From Paracholeplasma vituli (GTDB lineage Bacteria > Bacillota_I > Bacilli_A > Acholeplasmatales > UBA5453): a stretch of 64,000 nt of DNA. Below the pieces are notes generated by a model. It ran no database searches. It saw nothing but the letters and a program-made list of their open reading frames with translations, and was not told the origin of the DNA. Below are positions 1 through 7,899 of this stretch, piece after piece. A program made the position numbers and the translations under genes. Numbering within the stretch: the first letter of the stretch is position 1; the number at the start of each line of letters is the position of its first letter. Location of the stretch: NCBI RefSeq assembly GCF_025446935.1, contig NZ_JAOEGN010000009.1, forward strand, positions 1 through 64,000. The letters are read 5' to 3'.

Positions 1-160
1 TGGCTTTCAGTAGAGTGCAGAAACGTGTATGAATACACCTTTATTATAACATTATTTATTATGATTTGTAAATATAAAATAAATCAATTCATCCCACCAC
101 CTATAGAGGTAGGGGACTTCTTGATTGAGGTGTTAAAGCACCCCATTTTAAAATAGTAAT

Positions 161-180
161 AACCACTTGTGGTTTTTTTT
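161..180 (+). terminator. Rho-independent terminator, plus strand
   Basis: A perfect palindrome of AACCAC and GTGGTT with a two-base loop is followed by a run of T. It would end a plus-strand transcript entering from left of the window. Confidence 0.5.
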
Positions 181-184
181 CTCG

Positions 185-214
185 ATAAAAAAGAAACCTT
201 AATAGATTTCTTTT
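185..214 (-). terminator. Possible terminator of the 345-1076 gene
   Basis: On the minus strand AAAGAAA and TTTCTTT pair around a ten-base loop, then a T run follows. The stem is weak and A/T-rich. Its place just after the nuclease gene supports the call. Confidence 0.4.
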
Positions 215-344
215 AGTTTGGTTGAATTAAACACTTAAATCAAAAAATATCTGTCAATTTTATATAGGACATAGACTTCATAGATTATTTTTCCAAGACT
301 TCTTGTTTTTATATCCATAAAAGGGCTAAAATTTAAATTTCTCA

Positions 345-1076
345 TCAAAATTTTACTAGATAGTTATATAACAAAGATAGTCCAATCAATATACCTAGAC
401 CAATCCATACCATTAGTATAGGCTGTTTGTCCTGCTTAGTTAGTATGGTTTGAGTGTTTTGAACTGGTTCGTCGGTGATCAATTCAAATTGTGGTTTTAC
501 ATATTTTTGAAGTATTTCTTCGACCAAAGATTCATCGATAGGAATATCCAATACTTGGGCCTCAGAATCACGTAATCTCAACACTTTAAGTGCTGTAATC
601 GGCTTTGGATTATTTTGCATAAATCCATATCGATATAAGTTTAGCTGTAACGTAAAACTTTTTTCATGGTAATCCCGTGTTCGTTTGATGTCAATAAGCA
701 CTAGTTCGTTGTTGATTTCAACCAATAGATCAAACCGACCACAAGCAATTACTTGATTTTGGTATTTGATTAATACCATGGTTTCTGTTTGTTTTACATC
801 AAATCCAAGGGTTTCTTTGATTTTTAAATAGTTTTTGAACTCAATTGATGAGCCCATCACATTGTGTCTTTCAAAGGATTCTATTTGATTATGTAAATAA
901 TTCCCACGCTTAATCGAATGGGCTAATATATTTTGATTAATTCCCTTATATCGATTAGGATATGCCTTTTTACATAAATCAGAAACTGATGGTATGATTT
1001 GTCCATCCACAACATAGCGATGTTGACCTTCAAAATACTCTACTACATGACCCGAAATGATCTCTTTTAGATTCAT
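345..1076 (-). CDS. RecB/Cas4-like PD-(D/E)XK nuclease with C-terminal membrane anchor
   Basis: Predicted DNA nuclease of the PD-(D/E)XK fold. Seen: an N-terminal part with a PSVSDL stretch and an RGNYLH segment; then GRFDLLV, LIDIKRT and LQLNLYRYG at about residues 113-150, giving the D, DxK and QxxxY motifs of the RecB/Cas4 type. This arrangement recalls phage recombination exonucleases. Unusually, the last 25 or so residues form one hydrophobic helix (about 217-240) ending in a short basic tail, so the enzyme is probably tail-anchored to the membrane with the catalytic domain inside the cell. The ATG at 1076 follows a GAGGGTGAG ribosome site. It stands alone, ending in TGA. The nuclease fold is fairly sure; substrate and role are unknown. 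Confidence 0.7.
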   Translation of the reverse strand: MNLKEIISGHVVEYFEGQHRYVVDGQIIPSVSDLCKKAYPNRYKGINQNILAHSIKRGNYLHNQIESFERHNVMGSSIEFKNYLKIKETLGFDVKQTETMVLIKYQNQVIACGRFDLLVEINNELVLIDIKRTRDYHEKSFTLQLNLYRYGFMQNNPKPITALKVLRLRDSEAQVLDIPIDESLVEEILQKYVKPQFELITDEPVQNTQTILTKQDKQPILMVWIGLGILIGLSLLYNYLVKF

Positions 1077-1181
1077 TACTCACCCTCGTTTTGTTCATTT
1101 TGTTTGATAGATAGCTATAAATCTTTAGTTTAATTATACCATCTAGAGATACTGAATACATAAACCTCTAACTAAACCATA

Positions 1182-1219
1182 AAAGTGTCTCTAGATTGAT
1201 TTCTAGAAGACACTTTTTA
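1182..1219 (-). terminator. Terminator of the metal ATPase operon
   Basis: A strong hairpin lies just after the stop at 1224. AAAAGTGTC plus TCTAGA pairs with TCTAGA plus GACACTTTT, with one bulged base and short T runs on both sides. It probably acts on the minus strand and may work in both directions. Confidence 0.75.
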
Positions 1220-1223
1220 TTCA

Positions 1224-1904
1224 TTATAGTTTATTGGGTTGAATGAGACCAATCAAACCTTTTTTATCAAGGATTCGAATGGTTTTATTATTAATGATAT
1301 CAATATAGCCTAGATCACTTAATTCAGCTAATTTCCTGCTAAAGGTTTCAGGTGTAATGCCTATACTTGAAGATAGGTTCACTTTGGTTGTTTGAAATAA
1401 AACTATATTCTCTTTTTCTAAATCTAATAAGAGGCGTGTAACCTTTGCTAAAGCATTATACAAATTACTGTGTTCAATGAGGGCTTCGGCTTTTTCTAAG
1501 CGCTTTGAGAGTTCTTTCATCATCTTAAAGGATAATAACGGACTCTTAGACATTAAGTCTTTTAACCCTTGATGTTCAACCATACAAACGATTGAGGGTT
1601 CGATCGCTTCTGCGTAGGTATTGACTGTTTCATTTGAAAAGAGGGCGAGTTCACCTAAAAATTCACCATGGGATAGAATGCGAATGATTTGTTCTTTACC
1701 GTCCTCTGAATAACGGGTAATTTTGATTTTACCGCGGTGGACGACATAAAGACCATCGAGGGTGTCGCCAGCGGTAAAAATGAATTTACCTTTTTCTAGA
1801 CTCTTATGGTTGGAAATCTCAATGACTTGATTCAGTTCATCTTTGGTTAAATTCTTAAAGATTGGTACTGTTTCGATACAGCTGCTTGCGTTTTCCTTCG
1901 ACAT
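1224..1904 (-). CDS. Crp/Fnr-family (FLP-like) transcription regulator
   Basis: Cyclic-nucleotide-type beta-roll (about 10-125), dimer helix (about 125-150) and winged helix-turn-helix (about 155-226). The recognition helix has E186, S189 and R190, the ExxSR pattern by which Fnr reads TTGAT. There is no four-cysteine Fe-S cluster. The only cysteines are C9 and C107, close to the pair that forms a redox disulfide in Lactobacillus FLP, so a thiol switch is plausible. The start follows AGGAGG. The gene overlaps the end of the ATPase gene by 50 bases and is last in the operon HMA - ATPase - regulator. A matching Fnr box at the operon promoter suggests it activates its own operon. Family sure; the signal sensed (redox or metal) is inferred. 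Confidence 0.88.
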   Translation of the reverse strand: MSKENASSCIETVPIFKNLTKDELNQVIEISNHKSLEKGKFIFTAGDTLDGLYVVHRGKIKITRYSEDGKEQIIRILSHGEFLGELALFSNETVNTYAEAIEPSIVCMVEHQGLKDLMSKSPLLSFKMMKELSKRLEKAEALIEHSNLYNALAKVTRLLLDLEKENIVLFQTTKVNLSSSIGITPETFSRKLAELSDLGYIDIINNKTIRILDKKGLIGLIQPNKL

Positions 1905-3738
1905 GGGTTCCTCCTAAGTCGTATTTCAATAATCTCATCGCGTTGATTAAAACGAGTAATACAGATAATTCATGAACGAGCATTCCAATCGACATGGTGA
2001 CTTGATTGAATAAGACACCTATCATTAAGGCAAATACAACCAGTAAAGCGAATGTGATGTTTTGAATCATATTGGATTTGACCTTACGGCTAATTTTAAT
2101 CGCTTGTGTGAGCTTAGAGATGTCTTCCGATAATAAGACGACATCGGCGGTTTCCATGGCCAAATCCTTACCTAAGCCACCCATCGCGACCGATGCGTCG
2201 GCATATGTTAAGGCTAAGGCGTCGTTGATGCCATCGCCAACAAATAGGGTGTGTTCATGGGTATAGGATTTAATGATATTGGATTTATCTTCCGGGAGCA
2301 AACCTGCATGATAGTGATCTAAGTGTAAGGTTTCTTTAACTGCTCTCGCAACCCGTTCATGATCCCCTGTTAACATGATGGTTTCTTTAATGCCTAAGGC
2401 TTTTAAAGAATCAATAGTAGATACTGCTTTTTCTCTTAAGGTATCTTGAATCCCAAATAAAGCGAGGATTTTATCTTCTTCAGCCAGAATAATCGTAGTT
2501 AAGCCTTGATTCAAAAACGAGTCTAGCTCTGTTTGAACAGATTTTTCCTTAACATTAATCCATTTTTCATTCCCAATCTGGTACTTGACTTCATTATACC
2601 CAAATTGAATGCCTTTTCCAATGAGCATGGTTGGTTTGAGTGGTTCATCCACTGTATTTATCCCATTTTTCTTCGCGAAATCGAGGATTGCGATCGATAA
2701 TGGGTGTTCACTGTAGGATTCCCCAATCGCAGCGATTTTGATCGCTTCTTGTGGGTCTATCCCAAATGTTTTCATTTGGGTAACAGAGGGTTTACCTTCT
2801 GTTAAAGTCCCGGTTTTATCAAAGAATACAACGGTTGATTTGGCTAAGCGTTCAATCGAATCGCCGCCTTTAAATAAAATCCCCTTTTTCGCGCCATTAC
2901 CGATTCCCGCAACAAACGATACAGGCGTCGCGATGACTAACGCACCAGGGCACGCAATCACTAGTACCGTTACAGCTAGACGGATGTTTTTCGTCAGAAC
3001 AAACATCACAATCGCGATTAAAACGACTAATGGGGTATAGTACTTCGAGAAATTGTCCATGAATTTCTCGGTTTTGGCTTTTTTATCTTGAGCTTCTTCA
3101 ACCATATGGATGATTCGTGAAAGGGTCGTATCTTCACCAATGTGGGTTGTACGCATTTTGATGTAGCCTGACTTTAATAAAGTTGACCCAAATACAGAAT
3201 CCCCAACGGTTTTCAGTACTGGCATCGATTCACCCGTCATCATTTGTTCATCGATATAAACTTCACCTTCGATAATTTTGCCATCGGCAGGGATCTTTTC
3301 ACCTGGTTTAACGAGGAGGAGATCATCGATACTCAAAGCTTCAAGCGGAATGATTGCTTCTTGATTATTTAGGATTCGACGGGCTGTTTGTGGTTTTAAA
3401 TCCATTAAAGCCTTTAAGGCACTACGGGTCTTTTCTAAGGAATGTTTCTCTAGTATATGACCCATCGTGAATAGATAGGTAACAGCCGCAGCTTCAAAGT
3501 AATCGCCAATAATAAAAGCAGATATGACCGCGATAGAAACAAGTAAATCAATCCCGATAATTCGGTATTTTAAATCTATGAAAGCTTGTTTAAAGATTTT
3601 GAACCCCGCTAATAAGGAGAGTAGGGTCATCACGAAGATAGAAATGAAGTGGGTTTTCGCCACTTCATTCAATACGAGGGACCCTACAAATAGTATGGTA
3701 ATACCGTAGGTGTAGGTGTGCTTCTTTAAGTGTTTCAT
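1855..3738 (-). CDS. P1B-type heavy-metal transporting ATPase
   Basis: ATP-driven metal exporter in the cell membrane. Seen: about eight membrane helices, the TGES actuator loop (168-171), the metal-site helix with CPG (263-265), DKTGT phosphorylation site (D307), the P1B-specific HP in SEHPLS (345-346), TGD and GDGINDA hinge motifs, and a final helix pair. The ion motif is CPG rather than the CPC usual in Cu, Zn and Cd pumps, so the metal cannot be assigned from CPx alone. It lacks its own N-terminal metal-binding domain, which is encoded as the separate gene just before it. The start overlaps the chaperone stop by one base (TAATG), so the two are translationally coupled. It is 627 residues, normal for the family without HMA repeats. 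Confidence 0.92.
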   Translation of the reverse strand: MKHLKKHTYTYGITILFVGSLVLNEVAKTHFISIFVMTLLSLLAGFKIFKQAFIDLKYRIIGIDLLVSIAVISAFIIGDYFEAAAVTYLFTMGHILEKHSLEKTRSALKALMDLKPQTARRILNNQEAIIPLEALSIDDLLLVKPGEKIPADGKIIEGEVYIDEQMMTGESMPVLKTVGDSVFGSTLLKSGYIKMRTTHIGEDTTLSRIIHMVEEAQDKKAKTEKFMDNFSKYYTPLVVLIAIVMFVLTKNIRLAVTVLVIACPGALVIATPVSFVAGIGNGAKKGILFKGGDSIERLAKSTVVFFDKTGTLTEGKPSVTQMKTFGIDPQEAIKIAAIGESYSEHPLSIAILDFAKKNGINTVDEPLKPTMLIGKGIQFGYNEVKYQIGNEKWINVKEKSVQTELDSFLNQGLTTIILAEEDKILALFGIQDTLREKAVSTIDSLKALGIKETIMLTGDHERVARAVKETLHLDHYHAGLLPEDKSNIIKSYTHEHTLFVGDGINDALALTYADASVAMGGLGKDLAMETADVVLLSEDISKLTQAIKISRKVKSNMIQNITFALLVVFALMIGVLFNQVTMSIGMLVHELSVLLVLINAMRLLKYDLGGTHVEGKRKQLYRNSTNL

Positions 3739-3950
3739 TATTTAACAGATAACACTTTGTACCCAAGATTAGAGACCATGTCATTGATGGTTTCTTTCGA
3801 TAGGGAAGATTCGTGTTCAACTTCTACTTTTGAAGCGTTGAATTTAACAACTGCAGATGCTACACCCTTAGCTTTCGATAGGTTCCCTTCGATGCGTCTC
3901 ACGCAAGATGGGCAAGTGAGTGTTTCTAATTGTAAGATGGTTTTTTCCAT
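3738..3950 (-). CDS. Small HMA-domain metal chaperone
   Basis: About 70-residue ferredoxin-like heavy-metal-associated domain with TCPSC near the N-terminus; the two cysteines bind a soft metal ion. It probably passes metal to the ATPase encoded directly downstream, which has no such domain. An upstream in-frame ATG at 3959 abuts the ribosome site AAAGGAG (3960-3966) too closely, so the ATG at 3950, nine bases from it, is the better start. First gene of the operon with the ATPase and Crp/Fnr regulator. A detached N-terminal metal-binding domain of the pump is an equivalent description. Confidence 0.88.
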   Translation of the reverse strand: MEKTILQLETLTCPSCVRRIEGNLSKAKGVASAVVKFNASKVEVEHESSLSKETINDMVSNLGYKVLSVK

Positions 3951-3975
3951 GTGATTCATCTCCTTTGATGAGTCT

Positions 3976-4017
3976 AGTATAGGCGATATTTCTAGATAAA
4001 TCCTTGATGCAAATCAA
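3976..4017 (-). promoter_or_regulatory. Fnr/FLP box at -41.5 with -10 element
   Basis: TTGAT-GCAA-ATCAA, a perfect Fnr-type palindrome, lies at 4004-4017. The minus-strand -10 hexamer TATACT is at 3976-3981, predicting a start site near 3969. The box centre is then 41.5 bases upstream, the standard distance for class II activation, and no good -35 is needed or seen. The operon encodes an ExxSR Crp/Fnr regulator that should read this half-site, so positive autoregulation is likely. Confidence 0.8.
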
Positions 4018-4026
4018 GTTTTTATC

Positions 4027-4054
4027 AAAAAAAGAAAACCGCTATGGGTTTTCT
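4027..4054 (-). terminator. Terminator of pheA
   Basis: GAAAACC and GGTTTTC pair around a six-base loop, followed on the minus strand by seven T. It sits right after the pheA stop and separates it from the metal operon promoter. Confidence 0.8.
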
Positions 4055-4056
4055 CA

Positions 4057-4866
4057 TTATAGAATTTGATACATGCCTAATACGCGTATATCAAAGGTAT
4101 GTTTTAATTCATTTAATACAGTCTCGACGATTCTTTGAGTTGAAACATCGGCCATGAACTCCAAAAAGAAATGATAAGTACCCATTTTCTTCTTAGTTGG
4201 TCTTGACATAATTGAAATCAAATTGATTTTCGCATCCCCAAACCCTTCTAGAATTTCATGGAGTAAGCCTGGTCTATCTTCTTTGGGTGTAATGACAATT
4301 GAGACTTTATAGGGTTCATCTTTATTGTATAGCTTTAAGCCTAATGGCTGATTGTTTAGAATTAGAAACCTTGTGTGGTTATCAGCTTCATCTGATACAC
4401 CTTTAATGACTAAATCTATGGGTTTAACCAAATGTCTTGGAACTATCGCAGCCCCTTCTGGGTCATTCAAGTATTTTTCATAGGATTCGACATTACTTTC
4501 GGTTAATACGATGGTTTCATCTAAGTGATTCTCTAAGAAGTTTAAGCACTGGTTCTTCGTGACATACTGTACATAGATGCGTTTTGGATTAGGTTTATAA
4601 ATGTAATCAAATTGAATCTCAAGTTTAATTTCTGAATCGATATGGAGGTTACTAAAAAAGAGTAAATCCATATGCGATTGAACATAGCCTTCTAAGGTAT
4701 TTTCTATGGGTAATATCGCGTAACCTAAGGATTCACCTTGGTCAATCACCTGTTTCATGGATCGTAGATAAATAGGGGTTGGTTCATGTTGAGTTTTATG
4801 GTGATATACTTGAAAACACACATCAGAATACGTGTTTTTAGGGCCTAAGATGGCGATTTTGTTCAT
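4057..4866 (-). CDS. pheA: Prephenate dehydratase
   Basis: Converts prephenate to phenylpyruvate in phenylalanine synthesis. The catalytic domain (about 1-180) opens with the GPxxTYS motif, has ENTLEG and ends with the family's TRF motif (NHTRFLIL). A C-terminal ACT domain (about 190-269) carries RPGLLHEIL and SRP, the region that binds phenylalanine for feedback control. It is 269 residues, the normal size for the single-function enzyme. Its ATG overlaps the stop of the broken glycohydrolase gene (ATGA), so it may be read from that gene's transcript. No other aromatic amino acid gene is nearby. Confidence 0.9.
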   Translation of the reverse strand: MNKIAILGPKNTYSDVCFQVYHHKTQHEPTPIYLRSMKQVIDQGESLGYAILPIENTLEGYVQSHMDLLFFSNLHIDSEIKLEIQFDYIYKPNPKRIYVQYVTKNQCLNFLENHLDETIVLTESNVESYEKYLNDPEGAAIVPRHLVKPIDLVIKGVSDEADNHTRFLILNNQPLGLKLYNKDEPYKVSIVITPKEDRPGLLHEILEGFGDAKINLISIMSRPTKKKMGTYHFFLEFMADVSTQRIVETVLNELKHTFDIRVLGMYQIL

Positions 4867-5408
4867 AGATATGCCTCAATTATTAAAGGATAGTAGTATG
4901 TACTGATATAATCCTTGATTGCTTTTTTAGTAGAACCCTGTAGCGCCATATAAATGGCGACTGCAGTGGCTTCAGCGCCTTTGATGCCTTCTTCATGGTT
5001 ATGGGTGACTTCAGTGACTTTACGTGATAACTCAATGCAGTGTTCGAGACTGGTAGCGAAATACGCTACTGGGCTGATGCGCATGGCTGCGCCATTGCCA
5101 TAGCTGTTATAGGGTGGCATCACTTTATAGTTTTGAAGTGACGTAATCGCCCAATCTACAAATCTTGTCCCATACCCACCCATTGGATTAGGGTAGTTCG
5201 CATACCATTGTAAGAATTCTTTCGCTACAATTTGACTGAGTTTAGTATAATCGCCTTTACATTTCTATAAAGCCACAAAAACAGCCAAGGTTAACAGGCT
5301 GTCATCGGTTATTTCATTGTGTGTTCCGAATAGTTCGAAGTTTTTAGTTTTGATAGGATCGAATTCATAAACAGATCCGATTGCGTCTCCAATGATGGCA
5401 CCTAACAT
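4863..5408 (-). pseudogene. ADP-ribosylglycohydrolase, broken by an in-frame TAG and C-terminally truncated
   Basis: An ATG at 5408 opens a frame starting GAIIGDAIGSVYEF, with TDDS further on, typical of ADP-ribosyl(dinitrogen reductase) glycohydrolases, which remove ADP-ribose from proteins. It is interrupted by TAG at 5265-5267 after 47 codons. The same frame continues to 4863 with GGYGTRF, YNSYGNGAAMRISPV and THNHEEGIKGA, all family motifs. The frame ends after about 181 codons, before the C-terminal metal-binding GGDSDT segment expected in this roughly 260-residue family. It is therefore broken twice, unless the amber codon is read through. The start follows the stop of the 5409-6332 gene without a gap, and the end overlaps pheA. 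Confidence 0.8.
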
Positions 5409-6332
5409 TTATCTAGTCTCCTTTTTTGGATTCTGATCTACATAAGTCAAAATACGTCGGTTACGACTTTTTATAAACTGCATTACATTTTGCATGTACG
5501 CTTGATACTCATTGACAGTTCTAGGTACAGGCTTTACTGTATCAAAACCATCAAAAGGATGCCAAAATCGAATTTGTGTGTAGTCTTCTTCTACCATATC
5601 ATCTAGTAGAAAAAATTGAACATACCCTTTAAAATCGGTGAATAGCTTGAAAAATGCCTCATACCGATTTAATACATTTGCTAATGGATTATCTTTATTT
5701 AAATAGTGTAGACGAATACATTCTAATGTTAAATCAAATCGATCTTTGATTTTACCATGTAGACCTCTAGCGGCATTTATTGTTGGTTTACCATTAATTC
5801 TTTGGGCGGGAAAAATGATGTACCCTCCAACTGTTGAACCTAGTCGGTGAAATGCTTCAATATCATGCTTAGGTACTTGTTCTAATATAGAAGTCATACT
5901 TTTCCAATAATGAAATGGATGAATGATGGAATCACTTGAATACTGAATGTTCATTAGGTTGGTACCTTGATGTTCTAAAAGATATCGATCTCGATACACT
6001 TTTTTTAATTCAAACAATGACCCATCTGATAATGGTTTGTGCCATAGCAAATAGTGATAATGATTCAAAGTCGGACTATAGGAATCGGGATCTTTATTAT
6101 TAGAATCATTATAAACTTCAAACGTAGTATCGATAAAATCGGTCCCGTTATCATGAACTAGAATATCGTATTGAACAGAGAGCTCTAACAGCAATTTTTG
6201 ATGTTTATGGCTTGGTTTTCGTGATCCAAGTACATATGATATGAACTCATCTTTTGTGATGTTAAGAAGTGTATGTAATGAAATACCTAGTGATTCGAGT
6301 CTAATGCTTAATGCTTGGATTAAGTTTTTCAT
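5409..6332 (-). CDS. Conserved protein of unknown function (DUF6994-like)
   Basis: Soluble protein of 307 residues without membrane segments. The central and C-terminal parts (LWHKPLSDG, HPFHYW, GGYIIFPAQRING and an alpha-helical tail) recall a conserved bacterial family I associate, without certainty, with DUF6994. The N-terminal 60 residues look like a separate small helical domain. I cannot state an activity. The ATG follows an AGGTGA ribosome site. Its stop directly touches the start of the broken ADP-ribosylglycohydrolase, so the two formed an operon and may once have worked together. Confidence 0.6.
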   Translation of the reverse strand: MKNLIQALSIRLESLGISLHTLLNITKDEFISYVLGSRKPSHKHQKLLLELSVQYDILVHDNGTDFIDTTFEVYNDSNNKDPDSYSPTLNHYHYLLWHKPLSDGSLFELKKVYRDRYLLEHQGTNLMNIQYSSDSIIHPFHYWKSMTSILEQVPKHDIEAFHRLGSTVGGYIIFPAQRINGKPTINAARGLHGKIKDRFDLTLECIRLHYLNKDNPLANVLNRYEAFFKLFTDFKGYVQFFLLDDMVEEDYTQIRFWHPFDGFDTVKPVPRTVNEYQAYMQNVMQFIKSRNRRILTYVDQNPKKETR

Positions 6333-6802
6333 ATGCGAATCACCTCGGTATTCTATTGATGTAGCAAGTACTTTTTAGAATAATTGTTACTTTTTGACTA
6401 GATTTTTGGGAATGGTTGTTTAAAATGTTGTTCATTTAACAGTTAAGGTTCCAAAACAAATCTTATAGTACTTGTTTATGGTAAATTAAGGTTGAACACA
6501 TAAAACCTAAAAACTCTTAAAACCTTTCATTTGAATCTCAACAGGGCACATGGAATTTAGAATATAGGGAAACTGTCCTCTCTAAATGTATAAAGGCTTG
6601 TTTAGCATTGTATCAAACCTATAATTCTTATTTGTCTACTGTAATTAGTGCTAATACAATTTAGCTCCCTATCGAATTATTAGCACCCTTGTTGAATATA
6701 TAGCCCCCCCTAAAAAAATACACTCTTATAAAGACATTTAAGGTCTGTGATATTTTCATTTAATTTAACATGATTTAACACAGTTTGTCACTAGATAAAT
6801 CG
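6333..6802. other. 470-base gap with degenerate repeats, no gene seen
   Basis: No coding frame of note. Near its right end (6657-6710) are three related blocks spaced about 20 bases apart, ending TTTAGCTCCC, TATTAGCACCC and TATAGCCCCCCC. They are reminiscent of the multiple short repeats at IS21-family ends. The rest is A/T-rich sequence without recognisable structure. Confidence 0.45.
6657..6710. repeat. Three short degenerate direct repeats
   Basis: Blocks CAATTTAGCTCCC, GAATTATTAGCACCC and GAATATATAGCCCCCCC follow each other at roughly 20-base spacing. A transposon end or protein-binding array would both fit. No adjacent transposase relic was found. Confidence 0.35.
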
Positions 6803-7177
6803 TTACTTACTAAATATAAAGTCGAGAATATTGACAACAATTTCATTTGTTGGATCAAGTGCCATTTCATAAAATCTAATCCCAACCCAATCGAAATCAG
6901 GACTTCTAAATGGGGTAACTTTAAGTGTCGATCCAAATTCGTTTTTTAAGTCAATCCAACCTTTTAGAGTTTGAAAATTCTTTTTTTGTTCCATTAAAAA
7001 ACCCCATTGTCTTCCCTTTGATCCATTGTTTCCCCCATGACTATTTGACGAATCAATTCTCACAAGTTTGATGTATTCATTTTCATAAATAGGTGAATTA
7101 TCTTTTCTCCAACTTTGCTTAGTACCTTTTGCTTTTTTAAATGTATCTATTTTATCTACAAGTATTCTTAGTTCCAT
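6803..7177 (-). CDS. Hypothetical protein, helicase-nuclease cassette
   Basis: Soluble protein of 124 residues, which I do not recognise. It is basic at the start, with a Ser/Asn/Gly stretch (SSNSHGGNNGSKG) around residues 43-55, then a compact mixed alpha/beta part. A very strong AGGAGGAGG ribosome site precedes the ATG. It is last in a same-strand series behind the large helicase (7900-11199) and two other small genes, with gaps of about 85-115 bases, so it may belong to one cassette. No known domain can be claimed. Confidence 0.55.
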   Translation of the reverse strand: MELRILVDKIDTFKKAKGTKQSWRKDNSPIYENEYIKLVRIDSSNSHGGNNGSKGRQWGFLMEQKKNFQTLKGWIDLKNEFGSTLKVTPFRSPDFDWVGIRFYEMALDPTNEIVVNILDFIFSK

Positions 7178-7262
7178 AAAAGGACCTCCTCCTAATAATC
7201 ACACTTTTTAAAGTCCAAAATAATTACTATGTTTTCATTTTGTACATGTACATTTTATGAGG

Positions 7263-7526
7263 TCATTCTTTTGATTTTAGAGTTTCTATGAGTTCCGTTT
7301 TCATTGCTTCGATTTTAGAATTATCTTTCATATTTTTTTGGACTAATGCGATAATCCCGCCAATTGCACCAGTGATAGCAATTGTAATACCGCCAATAAT
7401 TAGCACTTCTTTTCTTCCACTATTTTTCCCATGTTGAAAAATATGCTCAACCAATATATCTGGTCCCCCAACCTTATCTGCTAATTCAATTAACTCTTGC
7501 CATTTCCCCAAATTACTCATTTTCAT
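7263..7526 (-). CDS. Small single-span membrane protein, helicase-nuclease cassette
   Basis: 87 residues: a soluble amphipathic N-terminus (about 1-38), one glycine-rich hydrophobic helix (about 40-62, VLIIGGITIAITG) and a charged C-terminal helix. The second ATG (7520) is better spaced from GGAGAT than the first. Small one-helix proteins next to a nucleic-acid sensor are common as membrane effectors in abortive-infection systems; here that is inference from context only. It lies between the 80-residue gene and the 124-residue gene on the same strand. Confidence 0.6.
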   Translation of the reverse strand: MKMSNLGKWQELIELADKVGGPDILVEHIFQHGKNSGRKEVLIIGGITIAITGAIGGIIALVQKNMKDNSKIEAMKTELIETLKSKE

Positions 7527-7640
7527 ATCTCCATTTTTTTTAATATAAATCTTGTTTTAACCCAAATACAAGTCAATGAAGACAAGTATAGTTATTTGTG
7601 TCCTCTATGATTTATTAATCCATAGAATGCAATTGTTTGA

Positions 7641-7883
7641 TTATCCTAACCTGTTCTCATGTCTATCAAGTATATCGTATATGTTTTTGATCATTTTATC
7701 TTGTTTTTTGACAATATCTAATAACGCTAGATTAACATAATACAAGTTAGCAAAGTCTTCACCTGTCCATTCATATCCAGTTGAATTTCTTTTTGAATAT
7801 TTCTGATGTTCCTTAATTAGCAGATCCTTTAAATCACTCATAGTACTTTCTAAATCCACCATTGAATAATCACTTTTTTTCAT
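7641..7883 (-). CDS. Small helical hypothetical protein, helicase-nuclease cassette
   Basis: 80 residues, charged and mostly helical, no membrane segment and no recognised domain. The ATG follows GGAGG at good spacing. It starts only 16 bases after the helicase gene ends, the tightest link in this group, so it is probably co-transcribed with the helicase and could be an accessory subunit or regulator. Confidence 0.6.
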   Translation of the reverse strand: MKKSDYSMVDLESTMSDLKDLLIKEHQKYSKRNSTGYEWTGEDFANLYYVNLALLDIVKKQDKMIKNIYDILDRHENRLG

Positions 7884-7899
7884 AGTTTTCCTCCATTTG

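Larger units (their letters stand above)
1..344. other. Intergenic edge region, no gene supported
   Basis: I see no convincing gene here. An imperfect hairpin lies at 93-115 (CCCACCACCT, loop ATAG, AGGTAGGGG). Palindromes of this kind occur at the ends of IS200/IS605-type elements, so this could be the tail of an element lying left of the window. No transposase sequence is visible to support that. Two terminator-like hairpins are listed separately. Confidence 0.5.

Noticed and set aside
1-130. Possible tail of an IS200/IS605 element with a TnpB-type guide RNA end
   Set aside because: Only one imperfect hairpin supports it; no TnpB residues can be read in the few bases available.
2738-3040. 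Plus-strand frame of 100 codons inside the ATPase gene
   Set aside because: It is the antisense shadow of a clearly conserved ATPase and has no ribosome site or family match.
345-4863. Mycoplasma-type code with TGA as Trp
   Set aside because: Genes end at TGA in the expected places and Trp positions in conserved motifs use TGG.
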